DNA of 64,000 bases from Rhizobium gallicum bv. gallicum R602sp (GCF_000816845.1 NZ_CP006880.1:1612001-1676000); one strand, 5' to 3'; positions 1 through 8,632 are shown, numbered from the stretch's first letter. Notes: a model not told the origin generated them from the sequence alone. Made by a program: numbers and translations.

Positions 1-187
1 GGACCGTCCCGCCGGTTTCGGCGCCAAGCTCGGCGGCGGCTTTTTCCAGAACATCGCTCCGGCGGCCGGTAATGACCACGATATAGCCTTCAGCGCTCAA
101 GGCGCCGGCAATGCTGCGGCCGATGCCGGTGCCTCCGCCGGTGACGAGCGCGATCTTGCCTTTCTGCAGGCTTGCGGATTGCGGCAT
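1..187 (-). CDS. short-chain dehydrogenase/reductase, N-terminal part (cut by window edge)
   Basis: The first 62 codons are present; the rest lies outside the window. After a short leader the protein shows the Rossmann-fold start KIALVTGGGTGIGRSIAG, the TGxxxGIG dinucleotide-binding motif of classical SDR oxidoreductases. A TGRR motif after the second beta strand suggests NADP(H) or NAD(H) specificity that cannot be settled from this fragment. The ATG at 187 lies one base after the stop of the denD-like gene, so the two are almost certainly co-transcribed and translationally coupled. Its substrate is unknown; the context suggests a sugar acid or polyol. Confidence 0.85.
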   Translation of the reverse strand, partial: MPQSASLQKGKIALVTGGGTGIGRSIAGALSAEGYIVVITGRRSDVLEKAAAELGAETGGTV

Positions 188-188
188 C

Positions 189-1181
189 TTAGATTTTACC
201 CCCAAGTTCGTCGTCTATGTGGATCTTGATGATCTCGTCGAAATTGGCTTCGGCCTTGAAACCGAGCGCGGTGGCGCGCTGCGCATCGAAATCCGTCGCC
301 CAGCCGGAAACAATCGAACGAATGGCGGGGTCGGCCTCGCGGCGGATGAGCTTGACTGCCTTGTCGCCGGCAACGCGGCGCAGCGCCTCGATCTCTTCGC
401 CGACGAGCGCGGAAAGACCCGGCATGGTCAGATTGCGGCGCGGCCCGATCGTGCTGGTGTCAATCCGCGCGGCATGGACGAAGAAACCGACCGCCGAACG
501 GGGGCTTGCAAACCAGTGCCGGACGTTCTCGTCGACGGGGAGCAAGGCCTCCTGACCGACCAGCGGCTCGCGCAGGATATTGGAAAAAAAGCCGGAGGCC
601 GCCTTGTTGGGTTTGCCGGGGCGAATGCAGATCGTCGGGAGGCGGATGCCGATGCCGTCGAAAATGCCACGCCGTGAATAATCTGCCAACAGCAGCTCGC
701 AGATTGCCTTCTGCGTACCGTAGCTCGTCAGCGGCGTCGTGAAGAAATCATCTCTGATCTTCTCCGGGAAAGGCTGGCCGAAGACGGCGATGGATGACGC
801 AAAGATCAGGCGCGGGGTGTAAGGCTCTTTGTGGCCTTCGAACCGGATCGCCTCAAAGAGCGAGCGCGTGCCGTCGAGATTGACGCGGTAGCCTTTTTCG
901 AAATCCGCCTCGGCCTCGCCGGACACGATCGCCGCGAGATGGAAGATCAGATCCGGTCGCAAGGAGGCAAGCGTGGCTGCAGCGCTGGCATCCGACAGAT
1001 CAAGCGCCAACGCGTTAGAAACGGAGGCAAATGCGGCAGGCACCGGCGGTGCAACGACATCGACGAGCGTGAGCCTGTCGATGCTGCGGCCGAGCGCTTC
1101 GGCGTCGGAGCCGAGCTTTTCCACCAGTTTGCGTCCGATCATGCCGGCTGCGCCGATAACCATCACATGCATCTCAGGCAA
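189..1181 (-). CDS. denD: D-erythronate dehydrogenase-like NAD-dependent epimerase/dehydratase (DenD family)
   Basis: A 330-residue extended SDR. The nucleotide-binding GAAGMIG is at residues 10-16, Ser129/130 and the YxxxK pair (Tyr154, Lys158) form the expected active site, and the C-terminal half carries RLPTICIRPGKPNKAASG, which I recognise from DenD proteins that oxidise D-erythronate at C2 to 2-oxo-tetronate. The later enzymes of that pathway (OtnK kinase, OtnC decarboxylase, OtnI isomerase) are not seen beside it, so the exact substrate is inferred. It lies 20 bases after the GntR regulator gene and directly before an SDR gene, forming a small regulator-dehydrogenase-dehydrogenase operon. 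Confidence 0.8.
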   Translation of the reverse strand: MPEMHVMVIGAAGMIGRKLVEKLGSDAEALGRSIDRLTLVDVVAPPVPAAFASVSNALALDLSDASAAATLASLRPDLIFHLAAIVSGEAEADFEKGYRVNLDGTRSLFEAIRFEGHKEPYTPRLIFASSIAVFGQPFPEKIRDDFFTTPLTSYGTQKAICELLLADYSRRGIFDGIGIRLPTICIRPGKPNKAASGFFSNILREPLVGQEALLPVDENVRHWFASPRSAVGFFVHAARIDTSTIGPRRNLTMPGLSALVGEEIEALRRVAGDKAVKLIRREADPAIRSIVSGWATDFDAQRATALGFKAEANFDEIIKIHIDDELGGKI

Positions 1182-1201
1182 ATCTCCTCATGCTGTTCGG
1201 C

Positions 1202-1945
1202 TCACGCCGGACCGCCGGCGCTCAAAAGAGCCCTGGTCGTTTCGTAAATGCGCGTCAGATGATGGCGAAATGCGGCGATCACGGCGTCCCGGTCATGCCG
1301 CTCAAGAGCCTCGGCAATAGCAACGTGATCGGCGTAGCTGGCCTTGATGGCGCCCGGCTTGGACATGGCGTTGCGTCGGTAGTCCATCATGTAGGTGTAT
1401 AGATCGGTGACGAAGTCGGCGAGCAGCGGATTTCCGCAGGCGCGATAGATTGCGACGTGGAATTCACGGTCACAGATGAGAAAGCGCATTGCATCGTCTC
1501 CACCCAGACGCTGCGCTTCGATGAGGCCCTGCAGCTTTGTCAGTGTTTCTGCGTCTATCCTGTCGGCGGCATCGCCGACGACCTTGAGTTCGATATGCAG
1601 GCGCGCCGCATGGACCGATTCCAAATCGTAGCTGTCAATGGCGTTTGGGGATGCGATGGTGACGGTGATGTGGCTGAGATCGACCTTGCCGACGCGACTG
1701 CGGCTGCCATGTGAGACTTCGATGATGCCTTGGGCGGCAAGCATCTGGATTGCGCCGCGCACAGTTTCCCGGCTAACATGAAGAACATTGGCAAGCTCGC
1801 GCTCACCCGGCAGCTCGTCGCCCGGCCGAAGCATGTTCGTGGCAATCAGGACCATCAGCTTTTCAGCAATGACGTCGCGCGCCGTCTGGCGGGCGAGACT
1901 TCGCCCGACATTCGGTACCTGCGTCAAGATCGGGCTCTCGTCCAT
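1202..1945 (-). CDS. GntR family transcriptional regulator, FadR/FCD subfamily
   Basis: A 247-residue regulator. Residues about 20-90 form the winged helix-turn-helix of GntR proteins (PGDELPGERELANVLHVSR, then TVRGAIQMLAAQGIIEV). Residues about 105-235 form an all-helical FCD ligand domain with DREFHVAIYRACGN and a late ADHVAIAEALERHD, whose Asp and His residues normally bind a metal that holds a carboxylate effector. It is the first gene of the run leading into denD and the SDR gene, so it probably controls that catabolic operon in response to a sugar acid. The effector is not visible in the sequence. Confidence 0.9.
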   Translation of the reverse strand: MDESPILTQVPNVGRSLARQTARDVIAEKLMVLIATNMLRPGDELPGERELANVLHVSRETVRGAIQMLAAQGIIEVSHGSRSRVGKVDLSHITVTIASPNAIDSYDLESVHAARLHIELKVVGDAADRIDAETLTKLQGLIEAQRLGGDDAMRFLICDREFHVAIYRACGNPLLADFVTDLYTYMMDYRRNAMSKPGAIKASYADHVAIAEALERHDRDAVIAAFRHHLTRIYETTRALLSAGGPA

Positions 1946-2052
1946 TCCCCGTCACTCACTGATCCACTGGTTGGTCCACCAGATCAGTTGAGTAAAGGTT
2001 ACGGCAGGACAGCCGTCAAGAGAAATTCGTCGCTGCATTGCAGCAACGGGGC

Positions 2053-2115
2053 GCGCGCCGCTCAAGGCGCGCATCCGGGTCCGGTCCGAAAACCGGGTGG
2101 CGCCACCCGGTTTTC
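2053..2115. repeat. two adjacent inverted repeats, including a 28-bp perfect palindrome
   Basis: GCGCGCC at 2053-2059 pairs with GGCGCGC at 2066-2072. Immediately after, 2088-2101 is the exact reverse complement of 2102-2115, a 14+14 palindrome with no spacer centred on GGC|GCC. It sits between the GntR gene start and the end of the CBS gene. It could act as a terminator for the minus-strand CBS gene, but there is no T-run. The style, with CATCCGGGTCCGG and AAAACCGG, resembles rhizobial intergenic mosaic repeats; that assignment is inference. Confidence 0.7.
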
Positions 2116-2134
2116 CGCCCCATCGCGCGGCCGC

Positions 2135-2578
2135 TTAGTGAAGGCCGCTCGACTGCGAATGGTGGCCTCCCTGGCGCGATATGCCCGCAAGAGCTGCGCC
2201 GGCCGACGCTTTTTCGGCGACAGTCGCCAGATCTCCAAGCGACAATATGCCGACCAGCCGCTTGTCCCGATTAACCACCGGAATGCGCCTGATCTGTTGA
2301 TCGGCAAGGTTCTTGCAGACTTCGTCGGTGTCCTGATCATCAAAGCAGTATCTGACTTCGGACGTCATGATATCGCCGACCTTCGCCTCAGGTCCCTGCC
2401 CCTGGGCAATGGCGCGAACCGCGATGTCGCGATCCGTCAGCATGCCAACGAGCCGGTCATTATCCTCGACCGGCACGACGCCGGCGTCGAGTTCGGCCAT
2501 GATCCTTGCCGCGTCCTGTATCGTGTCACCCGGCCTGACGAGCCGGACGTCGCGCGTCATCACTTCGCTCACTTTCAT
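2135..2578 (-). CDS. CBS domain pair protein
   Basis: A 147-residue cytoplasmic protein made almost wholly of two CBS domains (about residues 7-60 and 72-125), each ending in the typical GMLTDRDIAVRA or GILSLGDLA stretch. CBS pairs usually bind adenine nucleotides and sense energy state; no catalytic domain is attached. The ATG at 2578 is chosen because GGAGG stands about 8 bases before it; an upstream in-frame extension has no comparable site. It is divergent from the DUF2267 gene at 2827, a pairing often seen in rhizobial stress gene groups. The nucleotide ligand is unknown. Confidence 0.88.
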   Translation of the reverse strand: MKVSEVMTRDVRLVRPGDTIQDAARIMAELDAGVVPVEDNDRLVGMLTDRDIAVRAIAQGQGPEAKVGDIMTSEVRYCFDDQDTDEVCKNLADQQIRRIPVVNRDKRLVGILSLGDLATVAEKASAGAALAGISRQGGHHSQSSGLH

Positions 2579-2826
2579 GATTTTTATCCTCCGCCTTGTA
2601 TGGATTTCTACAGAAGTCCAACGTATCGGGCTCGGCAATGTTCCAAGCGTCATCGATTAACGTCACTGTCGGGAATTTGGACGCTCACGCCAGCAATTGC
2701 CCGCACATGGGACGCTCCGCGGCCGTTTTCTTTGCGACTGGCGAAACAATTGCAGCCAATTGCAGTTTTGCTCTTTGAGAAGGATGTTCGGGCTTCGACC
2801 GGCCCCTTGCAAAGGAGGGTGTCAAT

Positions 2827-3267
2827 ATGAGCACCACCGGTCTCGATGTCTTCGACAAGACACTGCAAACTACCAATATCTGGCTGAACGAAATCATGGC
2901 CGATCATGGTCCCGACCGGCACGTCGCATGGCATATTCTAGGCGCCGTCCTTAAGGCCTTGCGCGACAAGCTTTCGCCGGACCTTGCGGCCCACCTTGGC
3001 GCAGAACTGCCGCTCATCGTTCGTGGCATCTACTACGACCAGTATCGACCTTCCCAAATGCCGGACAAAACGCGTTCACGCGATGAATTCCTCGAACGTG
3101 TCGCCGAAGGGCTAAAATCCATTCGTCCTGTCGATCCAGCCGAGGCGGCGAAATCAGTTTTCCGCGTTCTCGCCCGTCATGTCGATCTCGGCCAATCGGC
3201 GAAGGTGCGCGACGCACTACCCAAGGAGATCCAGGCTTTATGGCCCGACAGCGTCGGCATAAGATAG
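2827..3267 (+). CDS. DUF2267 domain protein
   Basis: A 146-residue soluble protein starting 8 bases after a strong AAAGGAGGG site. The sequence VAWHILGAVLKALRDKLS followed by HLGAELPLIVRGIYYDQY is characteristic of DUF2267, a small helical family of unknown function. A second helical repeat around residues 85-125 (RVAEGL..FRVLARHVD) repeats the same pattern. No signal peptide or membrane segment is seen. Its divergent neighbour is a CBS-pair protein, and genes of this kind often occur in stress or heat-tolerance groups of alphaproteobacteria; function here is not known. Confidence 0.85.
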   Translation: MSTTGLDVFDKTLQTTNIWLNEIMADHGPDRHVAWHILGAVLKALRDKLSPDLAAHLGAELPLIVRGIYYDQYRPSQMPDKTRSRDEFLERVAEGLKSIRPVDPAEAAKSVFRVLARHVDLGQSAKVRDALPKEIQALWPDSVGIR

Positions 3268-3367
3268 CGGCGAACCAGCCGGCCGCCGCCCTTTTCGCCG
3301 GAACCTCGGGCGCATTGCGTTGCGCAAACAGCACTTGCCAGGTCGGATCAAATGAAATCAGCTCATC

Positions 3368-3829
3368 CTAGGACTGATAGGTCCCGGTGATGCTTGCCTC
3401 GGCAAGCATATGTTTGCTTGCTTCGTTCCACATCGAAGCGATACCGGCGTCGCTGGGAACCGAAAGCCTCGGGACGTCGAGCGCGGCAAGGCGGAAGATA
3501 TAGTGATGCGCCTTGTCGCCCCGTGGTGGCTGCGGACCATCATAGCGCGCATTGCCGAAATCATTCCTGTAAAAGCGTGGCGCGTTTTCCGGTGCGGTAT
3601 CGGCGCTTTCGGCCAGAGCATCCCAATCGGACGGAATATTGGCAATGCCACAATGGCGGAAGGTGCCGCGCGGCGCGTCCGGGTCTTCGACGACCAAGGC
3701 AAAGCTTCGAGTTCCTTGCGGAGCCCCGCCCCACTTGAGAGGCGGGAGCAGATTTTCGCCCGAGCGCGCATATTTCTTGGGAATGGGATTATCCTGTGTG
3801 AATGCCGGGCTCATCAGGGTCAGTGCCAT
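3368..3829 (-). CDS. YbhB/YbcL family PEBP-like protein
   Basis: A 153-residue protein of the phosphatidylethanolamine-binding/Raf kinase inhibitor-like family. The ligand-pocket motif DPDAPRGTFRHCGIANI begins at residue 49, and later PPRGDKAHHYIFRLAALD matches the family's second conserved block. The ATG at 3829 follows AAAGGAGAAGCGCC, a good ribosome site; the open frame continues upstream to 4093 but that part does not resemble the family. No signal peptide is seen, so it is probably cytoplasmic like E. coli YbhB. Its ligand is unknown. Confidence 0.9.
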   Translation of the reverse strand: MALTLMSPAFTQDNPIPKKYARSGENLLPPLKWGGAPQGTRSFALVVEDPDAPRGTFRHCGIANIPSDWDALAESADTAPENAPRFYRNDFGNARYDGPQPPRGDKAHHYIFRLAALDVPRLSVPSDAGIASMWNEASKHMLAEASITGTYQS

Positions 3830-4342
3830 GGCGCTTCTCCTTTCATCCTGCTGTCTCACGCGCAGCCTCGGGGCTTTTTGTGTTGAAGAAAGATCAACCA
3901 GAAGACAGCAATATTGTTCCTGAATTGATGGCTTTTCGGCAGCTTTATCTTGAGGATCGTTGGTAGCCATTGGCCAGGGCCTTGAGATACGGCCGGACGG
4001 TGAAGACACCGCCACGCTCGGCCTGTCTGGCAATTTCGCCTGCCGCCACCTTAGGCTGCGAAGCGCTTCCTGGAGGCCTCGATCGCCGCCCACAGACCGA
4101 TCATGTTGCGATATCGCAGTATGGCGCGACTAAAGTAGTTTTCGGCTCCTCGTCGAAAAGCGGCCCATCGGTGGCTCGACTGCCATGCCTGTTCGCGGGA
4201 TCGCGAAAAATGCCAGCGAGCCTATGCAGGCCTGAGCAAACCGGCCCCTTCTTCTTTGTCCGGGCGACCGCCTCGACGCCACGAGCCGTCTCACGGATCC
4301 CTCGTCAGCGATGCCAACCGCCTGTGTCATGGGCATTCTCCG
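3830..4342. other. 513-base stretch with no confident gene; possible decayed fragments
   Basis: No reading frame here has both a convincing start and family resemblance. On the minus strand, two short protein-like pieces end in different frames: one ends MIGLWAAIEASRKRFAA before a stop near 4050, and one ends FTVRPYLKALANGYQRSSR before a stop near 3960. These could be the broken 3' end of a former gene downstream of the TenA-like gene, but I cannot name it. Confidence 0.3.
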
Positions 4343-4996
4343 CTATCGATAGGGCGCGTCGTGAAAACCGATCTCCAGCTGCTGGACCCGGCCGAAGATG
4401 CTGCTGAGCCGCGACCGCTCGGCGCAATCGAGGGGATCGGCTGCAAGGTCGAGCTCCGCCTTAAGCCAGCGCGCCTGGGCGGCAAAATCCTCGTGGGCGT
4501 GGAGGTCCACCCATTCCTTGAGCAATGGATCGTCGATCCTGCGTTCGGCCGCCTGTCTCGACCAGGTCCAATACATCCATTCAGCAGCAAACATGGCGGC
4601 GATCGTGTCGAGGAAGCCTCCGGACCTTGCGATCTCCATCATGCCGTTGCGGAAGTCCGCCACCTCTGGCCGATCGACATCGAAGGCTGTGGGATCGATC
4701 CCGCGTGCGGCGAAGGTCTTCTCGAAATAGGCAATCTGCTGATTGGCGAGCGTGTCCAGCACACCGATCAGCCAACGCTTCTGCGCAATGGTCTGTGCCT
4801 TGGCCGTTGCATAGGCGAACATGGAGATGGCAGTTTCGACAAAGGCTCCCTCGTAAACGAGGTAGCTGTCGAAGACCTCTTTCGACAGGCGACCCGCCTT
4901 GATGTCCTCGACAAAGCGATGACTGACCATCGCCTCGAAGACGGACCGGTTTTCCCGGATGATCTGATCCGACATACTCTCCCGCATGCCGTTCAT
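4343..4996 (-). CDS. TenA/thiaminase-II-like protein lacking the catalytic cysteine
   Basis: A 217-residue all-helical protein with the TenA fold signature (FDSYLVYEGAFVETAISMF at about 42-60, AEWMYWTWS at 138-146). In TenA_C enzymes a catalytic Cys occupies the position of Ala138 here, and the next residue is Glu139; the only cysteine is Cys191. This resembles the TenA_E group, where a glutamate replaces the cysteine and aminopyrimidine or related amines are hydrolysed. The ATG at 4996 overlaps the stop of the BtpA-like gene (ATGA), so the two are translationally coupled. The substrate is unknown and may not be thiamine-derived. Confidence 0.8.
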   Translation of the reverse strand: MNGMRESMSDQIIRENRSVFEAMVSHRFVEDIKAGRLSKEVFDSYLVYEGAFVETAISMFAYATAKAQTIAQKRWLIGVLDTLANQQIAYFEKTFAARGIDPTAFDVDRPEVADFRNGMMEIARSGGFLDTIAAMFAAEWMYWTWSRQAAERRIDDPLLKEWVDLHAHEDFAAQARWLKAELDLAADPLDCAERSRLSSIFGRVQQLEIGFHDAPYR

Positions 4997-5835
4997 CCCT
5001 TCAAAGCCGGTCTGGCGGCTGCAACGAAGGCCTTGACGCGCTTTATGTCGACGGGGTTCCACCACACGCCGCCGTGCTTCAGCGAGGAGGCGACGATGAC
5101 GCCGTTGGTGCGCTTCAGGATTTTGGCGATATTCTCCTTGCTGACGCCGGAACCGACCAGCAAGGGCAGGTGAGTCGCTGCGCCGATTTTCTCAATTTCC
5201 TCAATGCTCGCAGTGTTGCCTGTGCGCTGTCCCGTGGCGATCACCGCATCAGCGTCGAAGAAAGCAAGGTCGCGAGTCAGCTCCTCAATCGTGCGATCGG
5301 CGGTGATGGCATGTGCGCCATGCTTGACGTGGCTGTCGGCGAAAACCCTAATGTGCTCGGCTCTCAGCATCGACCGGTAACGCATCGCCTGCGCCGCGCG
5401 GCCCTCGATGAAGCCCTCATTCGCGACATAGGCGTTGGCCCACTGGTTGACCCGGATGAACTTCGCGCCGCCGGCCATGGCGATTGCGAATGATGGGATC
5501 GGCGCATTTGCAAGAACGTTGATGCCGAGGGGAACATCAACGGCCCGTGCGATACGATCGGTGACGACCGACATGAAAGCCGCGGTCTCCGGGCCGATAT
5601 CCTCCGGCTTCGAGAACGGGATGTCGCCGTGATTTTCGATAATCAGCCCGTGCATACCGCCCTCTATCAGGGCCTCGGCGTCGCGCAGGCAGGCATCATA
5701 GATGGCGTTCATCTCTTTGCCGCGGTAACGCGGCGCGCCGGGAAAGGCGGGGCAATGGATCATGCCGATCAGCGCCTTGTCAGTCCCGAATATTTCCCGT
5801 ATGGCGCTTGAGGTCTTGTCGGATATTTCCTGCAT
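4993..5835 (-). CDS. BtpA/SgcQ family TIM-barrel protein
   Basis: A 280-residue protein with the family features LIGMIHCPAFPGAPRYRG near residue 25, GLIIENHGDIPF near 63, INVLANAPIPSFAIA in the middle and LLVGSGVSKENI near the end, where a GSG loop normally holds a phosphate. The family includes SgcQ of a cryptic sugar operon and BtpA, once linked to photosystem I assembly; biochemical function is poorly defined. The ATG at 5835 has AAAGGGAAACAG before it. It overlaps the TenA-like gene and starts only 24 bases from the divergent PfkB kinase gene, so the three probably share a pathway. Confidence 0.87.
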   Translation of the reverse strand: MQEISDKTSSAIREIFGTDKALIGMIHCPAFPGAPRYRGKEMNAIYDACLRDAEALIEGGMHGLIIENHGDIPFSKPEDIGPETAAFMSVVTDRIARAVDVPLGINVLANAPIPSFAIAMAGGAKFIRVNQWANAYVANEGFIEGRAAQAMRYRSMLRAEHIRVFADSHVKHGAHAITADRTIEELTRDLAFFDADAVIATGQRTGNTASIEEIEKIGAATHLPLLVGSGVSKENIAKILKRTNGVIVASSLKHGGVWWNPVDIKRVKAFVAAARPALKG

Positions 5836-5859
5836 CTGTTTCCCTTTCGAAAGCCAGTC

Positions 5860-6756
5860 ATGCGTGCTTATGTCATCGGCAACGTCACAGTGGACGAAAC
5901 CATTTCCATATCGGCCATGCCCGAGGCAGGCGCCTCTATTCTCGGTCACGAGGAAACCCGTGACCTTGGTGGCAAAGGCGCGAACCAGGCCGTGGTGATG
6001 GGCCGTGCCGGTCTTGCCTCCATCCTTGTTGCAGCCGTCGGCGATGATTTTCGCTCTGAGATCATTCGCAGCCAGTTGGCCGAAGAACCGGTCGACGCGC
6101 GACTGGTCCGGTTCGGCGGAAAGGCGAGTGATTTCTCCATCATCTTCACCACCCCCGATGGCGAAAATGCCATCGTCACGACCACGGATTCTGCCGGTTC
6201 GCTGACCCTTTCGGAAGCAATTCGGCCGCTTGCCGAAAGTGCCTCTGGCGATCTCGTTGTCCTGCAGGGCAACCTTTCCGATGACGTAACCCGCGGCATC
6301 CTTGAAGAAGCCAGGCGCCGACAGCTGGTCACCGCCTTCAATCCCTCACCCCTTCGTCGCTTTTTCGCCGATCTCTGGCCGCTCATCGACATCGCCTTTC
6401 TGAATAAAGGTGAAGCCGAGAGCTTGACTGGAACCTGCGGCCAAGCGGCCGCGTCGACCCTGATCTCTGCGGGGGTCAAATATGCCGTCCTGACACTCGG
6501 CGGCGAAGGCGCAATGCTCGCAAGCCGGGCAGGCACGCTTGAGATCCCGGCAGCCACCGTGACCGCCATCGATACGACGGGCGCCGGCGACACCTTCATG
6601 GGCACCGCACTCGCCTCTTGTGCCTTGCGGGGCGTGCCGCTCGATGCCCGCGCCATACGCCACGCGTCCGCTGCTGCTGCCGTAACTGTCAGCCGGCGGG
6701 GCACCCGATCTGCGTTTCCCACCAAGGCCGAACTCCATGCCATCCTCGCCGCTTAG
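5860..6756 (+). CDS. PfkB family carbohydrate kinase (ribokinase-like)
   Basis: A 298-residue kinase. The N-terminal signature GGKGANQA is at residues 37-44 and the C-terminal DTTGAGDTF is at 238-246, with Asp244 as the expected catalytic base; length matches ribokinases. It would phosphorylate a sugar, nucleoside or hydroxymethyl substrate using ATP. It is transcribed away from the BtpA-like gene, with 24 bases between start codons, and converges on the amidotransferase-like gene, whose stop is 4 bases away. Closest relatives by eye are ribokinases, but substrate specificity cannot be read from the sequence. Confidence 0.9.
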   Translation: MRAYVIGNVTVDETISISAMPEAGASILGHEETRDLGGKGANQAVVMGRAGLASILVAAVGDDFRSEIIRSQLAEEPVDARLVRFGGKASDFSIIFTTPDGENAIVTTTDSAGSLTLSEAIRPLAESASGDLVVLQGNLSDDVTRGILEEARRRQLVTAFNPSPLRRFFADLWPLIDIAFLNKGEAESLTGTCGQAAASTLISAGVKYAVLTLGGEGAMLASRAGTLEIPAATVTAIDTTGAGDTFMGTALASCALRGVPLDARAIRHASAAAAVTVSRRGTRSAFPTKAELHAILAA

Positions 6757-6759
6757 GCT

Positions 6760-7530
6760 TCATCGCGCCTCGGTCATCCAGGCAAGGAGATTGGTCCACA
6801 AGCGTCCATACCCCTCCCACTCGCAAAAAGCCGGCGAGAGCCAGTGAGGACCGATATCGGAGGTCCAGGCGGCCGTGCGGCCCTTGCCATGCGAACCCAG
6901 CACCAGCAACGGATGGCTCCCCTGATCCTCCGGCAGGCGGGCAAGCACCTCGATATCAGCACGATCGCGCAGTTCCACTTCGTTGACGCCGAGAAGCAGC
7001 GGCCATTCGCCGTCAAGCCCGGCCATGACCGGATGTTCCGGCTTCAGGACAACGGCCGTCGATCCTTCCGGCATTTCAACGCGGTCGTCATAGGGAAGGC
7101 AGGTGACGGGCAAGACGTCTTCGACCGGCGTGCGGCGCCAGCGCGCCTTTCCGTCGATCCCCTGAAACGAGAAGTAGCCGCCGACCATCAACAGCGCGCC
7201 GCCCTTCTCGACCCAGGCCTTGATGAGTTTCAGACGGTTCGGCACCGTCTTCGAATGCAGCCAGACCGCCGGCGGCAGGAGCAGCGAGTTCGCGCCGATG
7301 TCTGACAGGATGACCGCGTCATAGGCGTCAAGCCCGGCCATGCCGAAGGGAAATTTTTCCACCGCCTCGTGCGCCGGCATGTAGGTCAGTTCGAATTCGC
7401 TACCCTGAAGCGCCTTGACCAGCGGCTCGGCGCCCAAATGGAAAGTTACGCTGCCGAACTGGTCGAAGCCCTTGTAATGCGTGGCCGAGCTGACCCAGCT
7501 TTCACCGACGAGGAGTACTTTCTTTGTCAT
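6760..7530 (-). CDS. glutamine amidotransferase-like (STM3548-type) cytoplasmic protein
   Basis: A 256-residue protein with a class I glutamine amidotransferase-like fold: KKVLLVGESWVSSATHYKG at the start, YDAVILSDIGANSLLL near residue 90, and KAWVEKGGALLMVGGYFSF near 127, followed by HPVMAGL and GRTAAWTSDIGPHW. The canonical nucleophile-elbow cysteine is not evident: the strand where it would lie reads LLMVGGYFSF. It may therefore not be an amidotransferase. It follows the phosphotriesterase-like gene in the ABC importer operon and probably acts on the imported compound. Function unknown. Confidence 0.75.
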   Translation of the reverse strand: MTKKVLLVGESWVSSATHYKGFDQFGSVTFHLGAEPLVKALQGSEFELTYMPAHEAVEKFPFGMAGLDAYDAVILSDIGANSLLLPPAVWLHSKTVPNRLKLIKAWVEKGGALLMVGGYFSFQGIDGKARWRRTPVEDVLPVTCLPYDDRVEMPEGSTAVVLKPEHPVMAGLDGEWPLLLGVNEVELRDRADIEVLARLPEDQGSHPLLVLGSHGKGRTAAWTSDIGPHWLSPAFCEWEGYGRLWTNLLAWMTEAR

Positions 7531-7561
7531 TGTCCTTACCGTTCTTTGATAAATCTAGCCG

Positions 7562-8629
7562 TCAGGCAGCAGCCTGGAAGACCGACCGTGGATTGTCGCG
7601 CATCATTTGGCCGATGATCCGCTCATCGAGGCCGTGGCGTTTGAGGCGCGGGAGGAAATGCCTGAGGACGTAGGCATAGCCGTTGCCGCCGTATTTCGTC
7701 AGCATCATCTTCAGGAAAACGTCGTGCGACAGCAGGATACGGCCGGCGTGTCCCATCTCGACGAGCTTGACGATGGCGCGTGCAGCCTCCTCGTCGCTCG
7801 GGCATTGCACCTGCTGGTCGGCATAGAAGAAATCCATGCCGATCATGTCGTATTCGAGAAACGCCCCGCGCGAAGCGATCTCGCCCTGATAGTTGAGATC
7901 CTCATGGGAGGGATTCATGTGGCAGAGAACGGTGTGGCGGAGATCGCCACCCTCCTTGGCTACGATGTCGAGCACCTTGTTGCCGAGCCGGAACCAGCCG
8001 GGCAAATGGACCATCAGCGGCAGACCTGTGCGGCAGTGTGCTTGGGTTGCGCCGCGTAGTGATTTCTCCTCCTGCTCGGTGAAGTCCGAAGAGACGCCAA
8101 TCTCGCCGATCAGACCGATCTTCACATCCGTCCCTTGAGCACCCTCAAGAGCCTCGCAGACGATCTCATCGGCAATCTCTGCGACACTCATGCCAGCAAC
8201 CTTGGTCGGATGCGACGAGGTCAGGTAATAGCCCGCACCCATCACGATATTGAGTCCCGTTGCCTTGGCAATGCGCCTGAGCGCCAGCGGGTTGCGGCCG
8301 ATGCCCTGGCATGTCGGCTCGACGACCGTCCCCCCGCCTTCCTTCGCGAAATCCTTAAGCTCGGCAATCGCCAGCGGCTCGTCGTCCAACGTTATGTTGT
8401 GCTTGTTGACGAACGGGTCCTGGCGGAGCTCACCGAGAATCTCCATGCAAACGAAACCTTCGGCAAGATATTGCCGCTCCGGCGTCTTTGGCGCATGCCA
8501 CCAGCAACGGCAGTCGTTGAGGACGTGCTCGTGCATCAGCGTAACGCCGAGCGCATCGGCTGGAACCGGCCCGGCAACGGTCATCACCTTGCCGGATCGG
8601 ATATGGCCTTCGGAGAGTTCAGCTTTCAT
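7562..8629 (-). CDS. phosphotriesterase-related amidohydrolase
   Basis: A 355-residue TIM-barrel metal hydrolase. The HxH metal motif is in GVTLMHEHVLNDC (His33 and His35), a Glu in LIGEIGVSSDF stands where PTE uses a carboxylated Lys, and later His residues in VLCHMNPSH and the Asp in LLSHDVF complete a binuclear site. The phosphotriesterase family includes lactonases and many uncharacterised hydrolases. The ATG at 8629 is preferred; a GTG at 8632 immediately after the permease stop is the alternative. As the fourth gene of the lacI-SBP-ATPase-permease run, it probably acts on the imported sugar lactone or ester; the substrate is not known. Confidence 0.87.
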   Translation of the reverse strand: MKAELSEGHIRSGKVMTVAGPVPADALGVTLMHEHVLNDCRCWWHAPKTPERQYLAEGFVCMEILGELRQDPFVNKHNITLDDEPLAIAELKDFAKEGGGTVVEPTCQGIGRNPLALRRIAKATGLNIVMGAGYYLTSSHPTKVAGMSVAEIADEIVCEALEGAQGTDVKIGLIGEIGVSSDFTEQEEKSLRGATQAHCRTGLPLMVHLPGWFRLGNKVLDIVAKEGGDLRHTVLCHMNPSHEDLNYQGEIASRGAFLEYDMIGMDFFYADQQVQCPSDEEAARAIVKLVEMGHAGRILLSHDVFLKMMLTKYGGNGYAYVLRHFLPRLKRHGLDERIIGQMMRDNPRSVFQAAA

Positions 8630-8632
8630 CAC

